49,572 nucleotides of DNA. Source: Planctomyces sp. (lineage in GTDB: Bacteria > Planctomycetota > Planctomycetia > Planctomycetales > Planctomycetaceae). A model generated the notes under the pieces. It did not search any database. It had not been told where the DNA came from and was given only the letters and a program-made list of their open reading frames with translations. Below, piece by piece: positions 26,784 to 35,194 of the stretch; positions within the stretch are counted from its first letter, which is position 1; every line of letters begins with the position of its first letter. The position numbers and the translations under genes are program-made. Location of the stretch: the NCBI GenBank assembly GCA_016795105.1, contig JAEUIH010000058.1, positions 1 through 49,572 on the forward strand, in the 5' to 3' direction.

Positions 26784-27434
26784 ATGACCAGTTCTCGTCG
26801 ACTGTTCCTCCAGGGTTCAACATCGTTTACAGCAGGGGTACTGGCATACGCAGCCATTTCAGCATCCCGGGGGCGAACCTCGCCAGAGGTTTCGGATTCT
26901 CCAATTCCATTGGACGACAGCAAAGCTGCCACCGACAGGACCGCGTTCTACATCGGTGAAGCGATGGCCGGAGACGGCAATGAACTTGCTCATATCGATG
27001 TCATGATTGGAAGCAAATCGGGACCGGTAGGAAACGCATTCGCAAGAGCACTGGCGAACCAGGAAGCTGGGTTCAACAAGTTACTTGTCACTCTTGAACC
27101 AAACTCAGCCGTCAAACCATCAACAGTTCTGGTTCCCAAAGTCCAGTTGTCAACTGCTGACGAGACATTTCGGCTGTTCGGACCCACGCAATATGCAATC
27201 GCCAGGGCGGTCATAGAATCCGTGAAAGACGGCACAATTTCAAAGTCGCTCTGCGACGACTGGGTGATTGTTTGCGGCGTCTTTATCCACAGTGGTGCGG
27301 AAGATCATGAAAAGATTCTTTCCTATAATTTCGAGGCCGCGAAGCTTGCGATAAAACGTGCACTGAATGAGGAACCATCCATAAACCAAGTGTTGAGACA
27401 GCGCGAGGATATAACCGCTCCTGCGGCTGATTAA
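26784..27434 (+). CDS. fae: Formaldehyde-activating enzyme homologue with Tat signal
   Basis: A 216-residue Fae-family protein. Fae condenses formaldehyde with tetrahydromethanopterin in C1 metabolism. The core is well conserved: GEAMAGDGNELAHIDVMIG with the catalytic histidine (H70), GPVGNAFARALANQ, VPKVQLST and VIVCGVFIHSGAEDHEKI. Unusually, the core is preceded by about 50 residues that start with a twin-arginine motif (SSRRLFLQG) and a hydrophobic stretch, as in Tat-exported proteins. I start at the ATG at 26784, which has AGAGGAG upstream. Ordinary Fae is cytoplasmic, because its pterin is, so an exported copy is odd. It may scavenge formaldehyde made by the secreted oxidoreductase encoded before it. 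That role is inference. Confidence 0.9.
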   Translation: MTSSRRLFLQGSTSFTAGVLAYAAISASRGRTSPEVSDSPIPLDDSKAATDRTAFYIGEAMAGDGNELAHIDVMIGSKSGPVGNAFARALANQEAGFNKLLVTLEPNSAVKPSTVLVPKVQLSTADETFRLFGPTQYAIARAVIESVKDGTISKSLCDDWVIVCGVFIHSGAEDHEKILSYNFEAAKLAIKRALNEEPSINQVLRQREDITAPAAD

Positions 27435-27598
27435 TGAACTTGCACCAGAGCAGGTTCTGGGATTGAGTTCAGCGATTCCATTCCGTGACCTGGAGCGTTG
27501 ATATGCAAGAGTGAACGGCGAAGCAGCGGCGGGCGGCATAACGCGGAGCGTGATGAGTACATTGACAGTGGTTGCGAAGTCATAAGGTGAGGTATTTT

Positions 27599-28369
27599 AT
27601 GAATGGTCGTCAGCTCAAAGACAAGATGCTCCGTGGTGAACCTGTCTACGGAACACTGATTCAGCACACTGTGACTCCTTCGATTGTAGATTTCATACCG
27701 CCGAATTCTCTGGACTTTGTGATCGTTACTGCAGAACACAATGCTCTGGATCTCGCAGAATTCCTGCCACTCCGTTACGCGCTCGCGGCTAAAGGAATTG
27801 CGTGCCTCGCTCGAACTCACAGCCGTGAACCGGATGATGTCTCAAAAGTCTGCGATTCGTTCGACGGAGTCGTCGTCCCCTATGTAGAAGACGTCGAGCA
27901 CTGTCGCCGTCTGGCTGCCGCGGCCGTCTATCGCCCCCTCAAAGGGAAGGCGCTGGAACAGGTATTGAAAGGAGGCGCATGGCCGAGCGAGAAAACGGCC
28001 AGCTATGTGCGGAATGAGAAATGTGCCGATACCGTTTTCATGCCAATGATCGAATCCGTTGAGGGCGTTCGAAATCTCGAAGCGATCTGCGGGATACCTG
28101 GTGTCAATGCCATATTTGTCGGTCCAAATGACATGACTGTCAACATGGGGATCCCCAACGAATATGATCATCCGGACTTCGTACAGCTCATGCAGTCGAT
28201 CATCGACACTGCAGCACGCTTTCACATTGCCGCAGGCTGCTGGTTCGGAACTCGCGAACAGGCGCTTCGTACTATCCGCCAGGGTGCAAAACTCGTCGTC
28301 TACTCCAATGATGGCGTACTGCTCAAAGATGCACTTGCCGAAAACTTCGGACTCCTTCGCCAAATCTAA
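27599..28369 (+). CDS. HpcH/HpaI family aldolase
   Basis: A 256-residue class II pyruvate/2-keto-acid aldolase of the HpcH/HpaI family. The fold markers are GTLIQHTVTPSIVDFIPP, the active-site segment VIVTAEHNALDLAEF, the arginine CLARTHSREP, the metal-binding glutamate in FMPMIESVEGV, and the aspartate in NAIFVGPNDMTVNMG. These enzymes split or join hydroxy-keto acids using a divalent metal. The exact substrate cannot be read from sequence. The ATG at 27599 follows AGGTGAGG; the open frame's earlier start at 27572 lacks a site. It comes 164 bases after the Fae homologue on the same strand, so it may or may not be in that operon. Confidence 0.85.
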   Translation: MNGRQLKDKMLRGEPVYGTLIQHTVTPSIVDFIPPNSLDFVIVTAEHNALDLAEFLPLRYALAAKGIACLARTHSREPDDVSKVCDSFDGVVVPYVEDVEHCRRLAAAAVYRPLKGKALEQVLKGGAWPSEKTASYVRNEKCADTVFMPMIESVEGVRNLEAICGIPGVNAIFVGPNDMTVNMGIPNEYDHPDFVQLMQSIIDTAARFHIAAGCWFGTREQALRTIRQGAKLVVYSNDGVLLKDALAENFGLLRQI

Positions 28370-28597
28370 TGGCGGAAGTTCATTAAAAGTAGCAGGCACA
28401 TTCCATGTGCCGTCCGCAACTCCATTCCCAACACTGCCATCCATCCGTCGTCAAACAGTAACTGCTCAGCACCTGAACGAACACTCAAGTGCTCAACTCG
28501 CACGCACCCATAGATTGCCCAGAATACCAAAACGGTCCGTGGCACCTTTAATGGGCGATACGGGGCTGTGGGGACGCAGCAGATGCTGGCAGGCGTG

Positions 28598-30004
28598 TTA
28601 TGGGCCGTCGGAAATCCATGCAGCGGTGAATGTTGCAAAGATCAGTCGATCTCGCCCTTCGTAGAGACACCCAATGCGCCCGTCCGGAAGAATGGTCAGG
28701 TCTGAATACGCACTGTCTTCGATTTCCAGTGTTCGCTGCTGAGGCCATGTCAGGCCGTTATCACGACTGAGCTTGATTGTGAGATTCCTCCGCTTTCCGC
28801 GGCCTGCAGGGATTTCCTGCCCGGAGGAATCCAGGGCCAGCGTATGTGGATTTGAGAATACGACCGTCTCCTGCTGTGCCGGCAGTGCAATAATACTGGC
28901 CATGCAGATGGGCTCAGGAAGTTCGCTGTGAAACTCCGGTTTGCTCCATCCTGTGGCACCATCAGGACTAAATGTGACTAACTTACGGTTCGGCTTTGAA
29001 ACGCTTCGCGAGATCATCAGTACTCGGCCGTCTGACAATTCGGTAACCATCGATTCGTTCGGATCATTGAAGTCCCCTTCGTCCGGGACAGCGATTTCAC
29101 CTGCATGCCAGGTCACACCGTGATCATCACTGTAGATCGTCGCACTTGCTGATGGGGCATGATCACCGCTTTGGCCATAGGCAAGCCAGATGGGTACCAC
29201 AAGTCGTCCACTTCTGAGCTGTATCCCATGTCCCGGCCCGGTTGCGATCACGCGCCAATCGTACATTGAACGAAAAGGTTCAAATGCTGACGTAATCTCC
29301 ACAGGCTCAGAGAACGTCCTTCCGTCATCCAGACTTCGCATCGAAAAGCAGCGCGCGTAATTGATGCAGTAAAGAAACTCGATCGAACCAGTCTCTCGAT
29401 CCACGATCGCAACCGGGTTATTGACAGTCTGCTCATGCTCGCCGCCCGTCTTCTTTCGAGGATTCCCTTCAATTCGCTGACCTCGATGAGCAATCTGCTG
29501 AGCCACTTCCCATGTTCGACCGGAGTCCTCAGACCGGCGTAGTTGCACTTCGATCTCACCCCAGTCGCTTCGGCTGTCTCGACGAGCTTCGCAATAGGCA
29601 AGCACTGTTCCGGAAGGTGTCACAACGACACCAGGAATCCGGTACAAGGTAATACCCTGATCGCCTGCGACAAAGACATCGCTCCGAGTTAAGTCCTGCT
29701 GAGGAGGACTCGCCAACTCCTGCGCGATCACCGTTATATTACAGAACGTACCAGCCAGCATCCCAAAACACATGACGGCGATCACGGTGTGAATCGCAAC
29801 AACTGCGCGAGTCCGTGTTGAATCAGGCCGTGTTGAATCAGGCCGTGTTGAATCAGTCGGCGTTGAATCAGTCGGCGTTGAATCAGTCGGCGTTGAATCA
29901 GTCGGCGTTGAATCAGTCGGCGTTGAATCAGTCAGCGTTGAATGAGCACGCACCCAACGAGGGACACCGGAACGAGCGACACCGGGCTGATCGACAACTC
30001 TCAC
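28598..30004 (-). CDS. Exported sialidase/neuraminidase-like BNR protein
   Basis: A 468-residue exo-sialidase-like six-bladed propeller. It contains the RIP motif (LYRIPGVV) and four Asp boxes (SEDSGRTW, SLDDGRTF, SDDHGVTW, SRDNGLTW), plus the catalytic-region acid in NDPNESMVTEL. A hydrophobic export segment lies at about residues 67-94. Before it stands a 60-residue leader, most of which is a 5-residue repeat (DSTPT/DSTRP) encoded by a 15-bp minisatellite. The GTG start at 30004 follows GGGAGGAG five bases upstream, so the repeat is probably translated. It probably releases sugars from glycans outside the cell. It ends facing the aldolase gene. The long leader before the signal is unusual. 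Confidence 0.85.
   Translation of the reverse strand: MRVVDQPGVARSGVPRWVRAHSTLTDSTPTDSTPTDSTPTDSTPTDSTPTDSTRPDSTRPDSTRTRAVVAIHTVIAVMCFGMLAGTFCNITVIAQELASPPQQDLTRSDVFVAGDQGITLYRIPGVVVTPSGTVLAYCEARRDSRSDWGEIEVQLRRSEDSGRTWEVAQQIAHRGQRIEGNPRKKTGGEHEQTVNNPVAIVDRETGSIEFLYCINYARCFSMRSLDDGRTFSEPVEITSAFEPFRSMYDWRVIATGPGHGIQLRSGRLVVPIWLAYGQSGDHAPSASATIYSDDHGVTWHAGEIAVPDEGDFNDPNESMVTELSDGRVLMISRSVSKPNRKLVTFSPDGATGWSKPEFHSELPEPICMASIIALPAQQETVVFSNPHTLALDSSGQEIPAGRGKRRNLTIKLSRDNGLTWPQQRTLEIEDSAYSDLTILPDGRIGCLYEGRDRLIFATFTAAWISDGP
29821..29940. repeat. 15-bp in-frame minisatellite, 8 units
   Basis: Eight head-to-tail copies of a 15-bp unit: two AATCAGGCCGTGTTG, five AATCAGTCGGCGTTG and one AATCAGTCAGCGTTG, with degenerate copies on both sides. 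They lie inside the sialidase N-terminal coding region and encode DSTRP/DSTPT repeats on the minus strand. Length variation by slippage would keep the frame. Confidence 0.9.
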
Positions 30005-30038
30005 AGGTACTCCTCCCCATCTTGATCAGGTCTCATAG

Positions 30039-31388
30039 TCATCGAATTCCGAGCTGTCTCATTTTCTGCTGCAGGCTTTGCCGATGCATCCCAAGCAGCC
30101 GTGCGGCGCCGCTGATGTTGTTTTGTTCCTGCTCCAGTGCCCGCCCAATCACAAACCGTTCAAAGTCCTCCAGTAAACGCTGACGTCCTTCAGCCAGCGG
30201 AAGATCTGCATACGGTGCAAAGATCGTGGGATTTTCGTGACGTGCAGCAACGCCGAGTCCAAGATCAAGCGGAGTTACCTCGCCGGGCTCAGTCATCGCA
30301 GCTGCGGCCTGCATCATCTGCTTCAGTTCACGGACATTCCCAGGAAATGCGTACTGCAGCAGGGCAGTTACGGCTTCCGCAGATAAATACCTTTCACCGC
30401 CAAGAAACGTGCGTGCCAGCAGCAGGATGTCTTCCTGGCGAGACCGAAGCGGGGGAAGATGCAGCTCAATTCCCTTCAGCCGAAAATAGAGATCCTGCCG
30501 GAAGGCTCTATCCACGATTGCCTGTTCCAGATCCTGATGGGTCGCACTAATGATCCGCACATCAACGCGAACGGGGTCTGTAGCACCCACTGGCTGAATC
30601 AGGCCCTCCTGAAGAACTCTGAGCAACCTCGTCTGAACACTGGCCGACATATCACCGATCTCGTCGAGAAACAGAGTTCCGCCGCTGGCTGCCTTGAAGA
30701 CCCCTTCACGTGCGCGATCGGCTCCGGTGAATGCTCCTCGAACGTGCCCAAACAACTCACTCTCAGACAATGAATCGGCGATTGCTGCGGTGTTCACGGC
30801 AATGAATGGCCCGTTGCGACGCGAACTCATGTTATGCAGTTCACGAGCTACGAGTTCTTTGCCGGTTCCGCTTTCTCCGCGAAGCAGCACTGGTAATTCA
30901 CTGCGTGCAGCTCGCTCGATCATCGACAACAGCTTTTTGACTGGACGGCTGACACCGAGTATTGATCCCTGACTTCCCTGCAGTTCCAGCTGTTCCTGCA
31001 TTTCCTGAACACGCTGCTGAAGCCGGACTCGTTCCTGCGCTCGTCGAGCGATAGCACGCACCTGTTCGACTTCAAACGGCTTCGTCATGAAGTCAGAGGC
31101 ACCTCGCCGAATACATTCAACAGCCTGCTCCACAGAGTCATTCGCCGTAACAACAATGATCTCCGGGCGTTCCAGTAGTGGATTTCTTCGCAGTTCGTCG
31201 AGTACGCAAAGCCCGTCGCGGACCGGCATGTTCAGATCAAGGAATACCAGGTCCGGCAGGAGTTCACAGATTTTTGAAAGTGCCTCACCGCCATCCTCGG
31301 CTTCGATCAGCTCTCTGCCATCGGCTGCCAGAGCACGTGACATCCCATATCGAGCAGCTGCTTCGTCATCGGCAATCAGAATCTTCAT
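30039..31388 (-). CDS. NtrC-family sigma-54 response regulator
   Basis: A 449-residue response regulator that activates sigma-54 promoters. The receiver domain (residues 1-120) keeps the acidic pocket (ADDEAAARYG), phosphoacceptor aspartate (LVFLDLNMP) and lysine (MTKPF). The AAA+ domain has Walker A GESGTGKE, the sigma-54 contact GAFTGA, Walker B GGTLFLDEIGDM, and the arginine finger region FRQDLYFRL. The C-terminal Fis-type HTH is NISGAARLLGMHRQSLQQK. Its ATG overlaps the stop of the kinase gene by 4 bp, so the two form one operon and a two-component pair. Target genes are not evident; I could not find a clear -24/-12 promoter nearby. Confidence 0.95.
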   Translation of the reverse strand: MKILIADDEAAARYGMSRALAADGRELIEAEDGGEALSKICELLPDLVFLDLNMPVRDGLCVLDELRRNPLLERPEIIVVTANDSVEQAVECIRRGASDFMTKPFEVEQVRAIARRAQERVRLQQRVQEMQEQLELQGSQGSILGVSRPVKKLLSMIERAARSELPVLLRGESGTGKELVARELHNMSSRRNGPFIAVNTAAIADSLSESELFGHVRGAFTGADRAREGVFKAASGGTLFLDEIGDMSASVQTRLLRVLQEGLIQPVGATDPVRVDVRIISATHQDLEQAIVDRAFRQDLYFRLKGIELHLPPLRSRQEDILLLARTFLGGERYLSAEAVTALLQYAFPGNVRELKQMMQAAAAMTEPGEVTPLDLGLGVAARHENPTIFAPYADLPLAEGRQRLLEDFERFVIGRALEQEQNNISGAARLLGMHRQSLQQKMRQLGIR

Positions 31389-33541
31389 GATCGACTTCTT
31401 ACTTCATGATCAACGTCTTCGTTGTCTGCAGAGCCAGAGATGTCAACCGGCAGGCGTACTTCAAACACAGTCCCGCCTTCCCTGGATGTATGACAACAGA
31501 TCGTCCCGGACAACTCTCGAACTCGTTCCGCAACGACATACAAACCGAGCCCGGTTCCATCCGGCTTGGATGTCACAAATGGCTGAAACATCGTATCGCG
31601 AACAGCTTCATCAATTCCAGGGCCGTTGTCTGTAATACTCACCACAATCTCGTTATCACATCTCGACGTTCGAATCAAAACTCGTCCATCGTTTGCCGAC
31701 CGAACGGCTTCGATTCCATTGCGAATCAGGTTAAACAACACTTCACTCAGGATAGCATCGGTTCCACGGACTCGACAATCCGTCACATCCAGCTGCGTTT
31801 CCAGACAGATGTTGTGTTGTCGTGCAAGCTGTCGGAGTATCTGCAACAGGCGATCAATCACATCGCATGGGTTGACGGAATGAGTAGACTCAGATGCCGG
31901 TCGGGAATAATCCAGCAACCGCTGCGTTGTCAGCGCGAGGCGATCGATCTCGGCAAGGATCACTTTCAAATCACGCTGTCGCTGATCCGGGTCTGTCGAA
32001 TCCTCCAGCAGTAGACTCGTAATCGTACGCATGGACGACAAGGGGTTGCGCAACTCATGAGCCAGCGATCCGGCAATGAGGCCAAGAACAGAGAGCTTCT
32101 CTTTCTGCATTGAGAATCTCTCTGCTCTCAGCCTTTCCAGTTCGACATGGCGATTGTGGAGCGTGGCTGCGAACTGTTCAAACAGCAATGCGAGTGAAAC
32201 GCATTGTTCAGCATTCAACAGATCACTTCGAAGGCGAGGCCCCAGCAGCACAACTCCATTTACAGACTGATACTTCAGACGAAAGGCATGCATCACGTGC
32301 AGTTGGTCCATAGCGGCTTCGACTTCTTCAAAGCCACGTGACAACCCGGTGCCAACATCTGAACGGTTCAGCACAGCTCGCTGAGCGCCGTCCATTGCAT
32401 TCTGAATCAATACAACCTGGTTCCTTGCAGTCACGGCATCCGCAGCGATCACTTCGCCTGAGCTGTCTCGAGGTTTTCCGATTCCCGACAAGTACACCGC
32501 GACGAATTCGAGTCCGATCTCGTGTGTCACAGCAGTTTCCACCCATCTGATCAGCTCCTCCTGCGACCCGGATGCCTCCTGTGACAAACGAACAGACAGT
32601 CGCCGAGTTGCGTCGCGAAGTTCAGCAACGTTTCGACTCAGCAAATACCGCAGTGACTCAAGAACACGGCGTCGCAGAGGACTCCACCCCAGTATGAGAG
32701 CCACAAGGATGGCAACTTCAACCATGATGAAATCGAAGTCCACCCGCTTCTGCATGGCAGAGGTCAGCTGAGAAATTGTGACGCGATGAAACATGAAGAC
32801 AACAACCAGAAGACCTCCGTAGGCAAGTGTACGTTCAACGAACAGTGGCACGAGTCTTTGCTGTAGCGTGTACCATACAAACAGAAAGGAGGGCAGAAGT
32901 GGTGTCAGGTTGGCGGCAAGTCGCCACCAGCGTTCTGAATCTGACTTAAGCCCGACCACAAGATACAGGATCGCGGCCAGCGTCAACACGATGAGCAGCC
33001 CGCTCAATCGCACAAAGAATGCCGTTGCGTTTTGAAGTGACTGACTTCTGCCAGCTCGAAGAAACAGCACAACGGCCATGATGTTTGAAATACACACGAG
33101 CGACATGTATGGCCAGATCAGCGGCTTGACGGAGTTAATAAAGTCCCGCGACTCGCCATGTACGATCAGAATCAGGCTCCACGGCAGCACCAGAAGCGGC
33201 AGGTAGAGAGCTAGATATCTCAGATCGCTCCGAGGACGCACATCCAGCCCAGTGATGTTGACTCGAATGGCTGCGTGCATCATCCCTGACGGCATCAACA
33301 ACAGCGCAAAGGACATCGCCGTCATGCAGATCTGATCAAGTCGTAACGCCGTGGGACCATCGACTGTTCGAAGCAGAAAATGGATGAACGCACCTGTGTG
33401 CCACATCCACGCCGATCCCACAAGAATTAACAGCCAGTTTGGAACCCGAGGCCGATTCACCCGCTCTGAAATTGTCAGCAGCAGAACCGTGTCCACCACT
33501 GCTGCAAACCCAAGCAGAAAGAATTCAATTTGTTCAAACAT
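31385..33541 (-). CDS. Membrane sensor histidine kinase (7TM-like sensor, GAF-like linker)
   Basis: A 718-residue sensor kinase, partner of the overlapping NtrC-type regulator. The first 320 residues hold about eight hydrophobic helices (FFLLGFAAVVDTVLLLTI is the first), a 7TM-type sensor with no large periplasmic loop. A GAF-like domain follows to about residue 490. The HisKA H-box is GSLAHELRNPLSSMRTI. The HATPase boxes are NLIRNGIEAV (N), DNGPGID (G1) and TSKPDGTGLGLYV (G2). It autophosphorylates on the histidine and passes phosphate to the regulator. The signal is unknown. The ATG at 33541 opens the operon; a promoter would lie in the roughly 150 bases before the next minus-strand gene's end. 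Confidence 0.9.
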   Translation of the reverse strand: MFEQIEFFLLGFAAVVDTVLLLTISERVNRPRVPNWLLILVGSAWMWHTGAFIHFLLRTVDGPTALRLDQICMTAMSFALLLMPSGMMHAAIRVNITGLDVRPRSDLRYLALYLPLLVLPWSLILIVHGESRDFINSVKPLIWPYMSLVCISNIMAVVLFLRAGRSQSLQNATAFFVRLSGLLIVLTLAAILYLVVGLKSDSERWWRLAANLTPLLPSFLFVWYTLQQRLVPLFVERTLAYGGLLVVVFMFHRVTISQLTSAMQKRVDFDFIMVEVAILVALILGWSPLRRRVLESLRYLLSRNVAELRDATRRLSVRLSQEASGSQEELIRWVETAVTHEIGLEFVAVYLSGIGKPRDSSGEVIAADAVTARNQVVLIQNAMDGAQRAVLNRSDVGTGLSRGFEEVEAAMDQLHVMHAFRLKYQSVNGVVLLGPRLRSDLLNAEQCVSLALLFEQFAATLHNRHVELERLRAERFSMQKEKLSVLGLIAGSLAHELRNPLSSMRTITSLLLEDSTDPDQRQRDLKVILAEIDRLALTTQRLLDYSRPASESTHSVNPCDVIDRLLQILRQLARQHNICLETQLDVTDCRVRGTDAILSEVLFNLIRNGIEAVRSANDGRVLIRTSRCDNEIVVSITDNGPGIDEAVRDTMFQPFVTSKPDGTGLGLYVVAERVRELSGTICCHTSREGGTVFEVRLPVDISGSADNEDVDHEVRSRS

Positions 33542-33698
33542 GGAATCTACACGGATTTGACGGATTCTGGTGGGTTCTTGCAGGTTGTGACCGATTCTTA
33601 CAGGTGTTTGAGAGAATTCTCCCAGCAGTTCTGTGCGAGATTTTTCTCATTTCATCGGACGGGCGAATTCCGATTCAGGATACAACGCACAAATCGGC

Positions 33699-34223
33699 TC
33701 AGACAGGAACATCACGTGAAGATTCCACACGAACAGCAGAAGACTGGTTCAGTGTCGGCGATCGTGCGTCGCTGAAAATCGGCGGTATGGGCGACCATGT
33801 GCTCTCCTGAAAACAACTCGGCACTGAAGAAAGCAGGGTCACCTTGTCATCACTCAGCCACTGCATATCTGCGGAACTCTGCGATTTCAGGCAAAGCGGC
33901 CGCCCGGTCTTATCCGCCAGATTCACCCGCAGCTCAGCATATTCGTCATCAAATCGAAGCGTATAGTTGACGCACTTGTCCCCAGATGAATTTTCAAAAC
34001 ATGAATTTTCACCACACGGATTTTCACGACATGGATTCTCCCGATTCAGACTTTCAGTGTGGCGACGCTCCACGATGCAAATCCTGGTGTCGATCAGAAG
34101 TCGATCGCCACACTGAAGTCTCAACAGTCTCCCTTCGGACGCAGAAATCCGGATGCGATCCTGGTTCCACCAGTTCAGCAAAACACTCAACAGCTCGTAG
34201 AAAACAGACTGAAACGAAGGCAT
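33699..34223 (-). CDS. Hypothetical protein with short tandem repeats
   Basis: A 174-residue protein that I do not recognise. I start at the ATG at 34223 (MPSFQSVFYELL); a GTG at 34295 has no site. The N-terminal part (RLLRLQCGDRLLIDTRICIV) and a later segment (YTLRFDDEYAELRVNLAD) look like a beta-rich domain. Between them lies a fourfold ENPCR-type repeat coded by 15-bp units. No signal or membrane segment is seen. It sits between the two-component operon and pspA on the same strand. It may be a small accessory protein; function unknown. Confidence 0.5.
   Translation of the reverse strand: MPSFQSVFYELLSVLLNWWNQDRIRISASEGRLLRLQCGDRLLIDTRICIVERRHTESLNRENPCRENPCGENSCFENSSGDKCVNYTLRFDDEYAELRVNLADKTGRPLCLKSQSSADMQWLSDDKVTLLSSVPSCFQESTWSPIPPIFSDARSPTLNQSSAVRVESSRDVPV
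33986..34045. repeat. 15-bp in-frame tandem repeat, 4 units
   Basis: Four diverged 15-bp units (ATGAATTTTCAAAAC and variants) lie inside the hypothetical gene on the minus strand. They encode ENPCR, ENPCG, ENSCF and ENSSG. The unit size is the same as in the sialidase and lipoprotein genes. Confidence 0.75.
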
Positions 34224-34433
34224 GACTCGCTGGTCCTGGTAGTTCAATAAACCTCTGCTGATAGCCGGTGACGGCAGAGGCGAACCCTGAACCACCGACA
34301 GTTCACACCGTACATCCTGTTTCGGTCCCTTCGTAAACAGTCAAGTTCCAGCAGTGTCGATCCGAGATATCACAACAACATCTCGCCTCGTTTCAGGCTC
34401 TGTTTCGATTTGCCATAGAGTTCGATTTTCGGA

Positions 34434-35114
34434 TCACGAGACATCTGCAACCTGGGCTCGAAGCGACGCCAATTCCGCATCAACCCGGTTTCTGCGTTCG
34501 TCGCTTTCAAACTGACGAGCAATCTCATCGGCTTCCGGACACCGACCTTCCAGTTGTTCCCACGCTTCACCCAGCGATTCCTGTCGATCGACTTTCTCTT
34601 CCAGTCGACTGAACTGAGCGAATGCCGATTCGCTGGTGGTGCGATCCATCGCTGTGTGAATCCTGCGAGCCGATTCCGCTCGCACCAGCCTTGCGGTCAA
34701 CAGAGTCTTCTTGTGCTTCGCCTGACGTATTTTGTCTTCGAGATCCTGAACAGCATGCCGAAGCTTTGAGACTTCTTTCTGTTGTTTTGCAAATTCTTCG
34801 ACGTATCGAGCAACTCGCTCTTCCGCCAATACTCTCTGGTCGATCGCCGTTCGAGCCGAGGTCTCATCTTTTCTTTGCAGACTTGTCACGGCCCGCTCGT
34901 TCCACTTTTCGACATCCAGTCGTTCACGCTCAATTCTTCGCTGCATCTGGATCTCATCCGCAATCGCTTCTGCAACGCTTCCTCGGACACGATCCAGCTC
35001 TGCCTCCATATCAAGAATCAGCTGGTGCAGCATCCTTTCCGGGTCTTCAACTTTTTCTCGCAGCGCAGTCACGCTGCTCCTCATAATCAGACTAAACTGA
35101 GACAACCATTTCAT
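34434..35114 (-). CDS. pspA: PspA/IM30 family membrane-stress protein
   Basis: A 226-residue PspA/Vipp1-type protein, almost wholly coiled coil. The N-terminal amphipathic helix (WLSQFSLIMRSSVTALREKV) is followed by EDPERMLHQLILDMEAEL, the family signature, then charged helices to the C-terminus. These proteins form membrane-bound ESCRT-III-like assemblies that repair or buffer the inner membrane. I start at the ATG at 35114 (MKWLSQF); the frame opens 14 codons earlier without homology. It lies 80 bases downstream of the giant membrane-protein gene on the same strand, so the two are likely co-transcribed and may cooperate at the membrane. No pspF- or pspB/C-like gene is present. Confidence 0.9.
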   Translation of the reverse strand: MKWLSQFSLIMRSSVTALREKVEDPERMLHQLILDMEAELDRVRGSVAEAIADEIQMQRRIERERLDVEKWNERAVTSLQRKDETSARTAIDQRVLAEERVARYVEEFAKQQKEVSKLRHAVQDLEDKIRQAKHKKTLLTARLVRAESARRIHTAMDRTTSESAFAQFSRLEEKVDRQESLGEAWEQLEGRCPEADEIARQFESDERRNRVDAELASLRAQVADVS

Positions 35115-35194
35115 ACAGCACCTGTCTTTCGAACAAAGGGTCAGGAACAATCGCAAACGGGGGTGTTGAATTCAAAGTCGCAGGAGCACAACAT

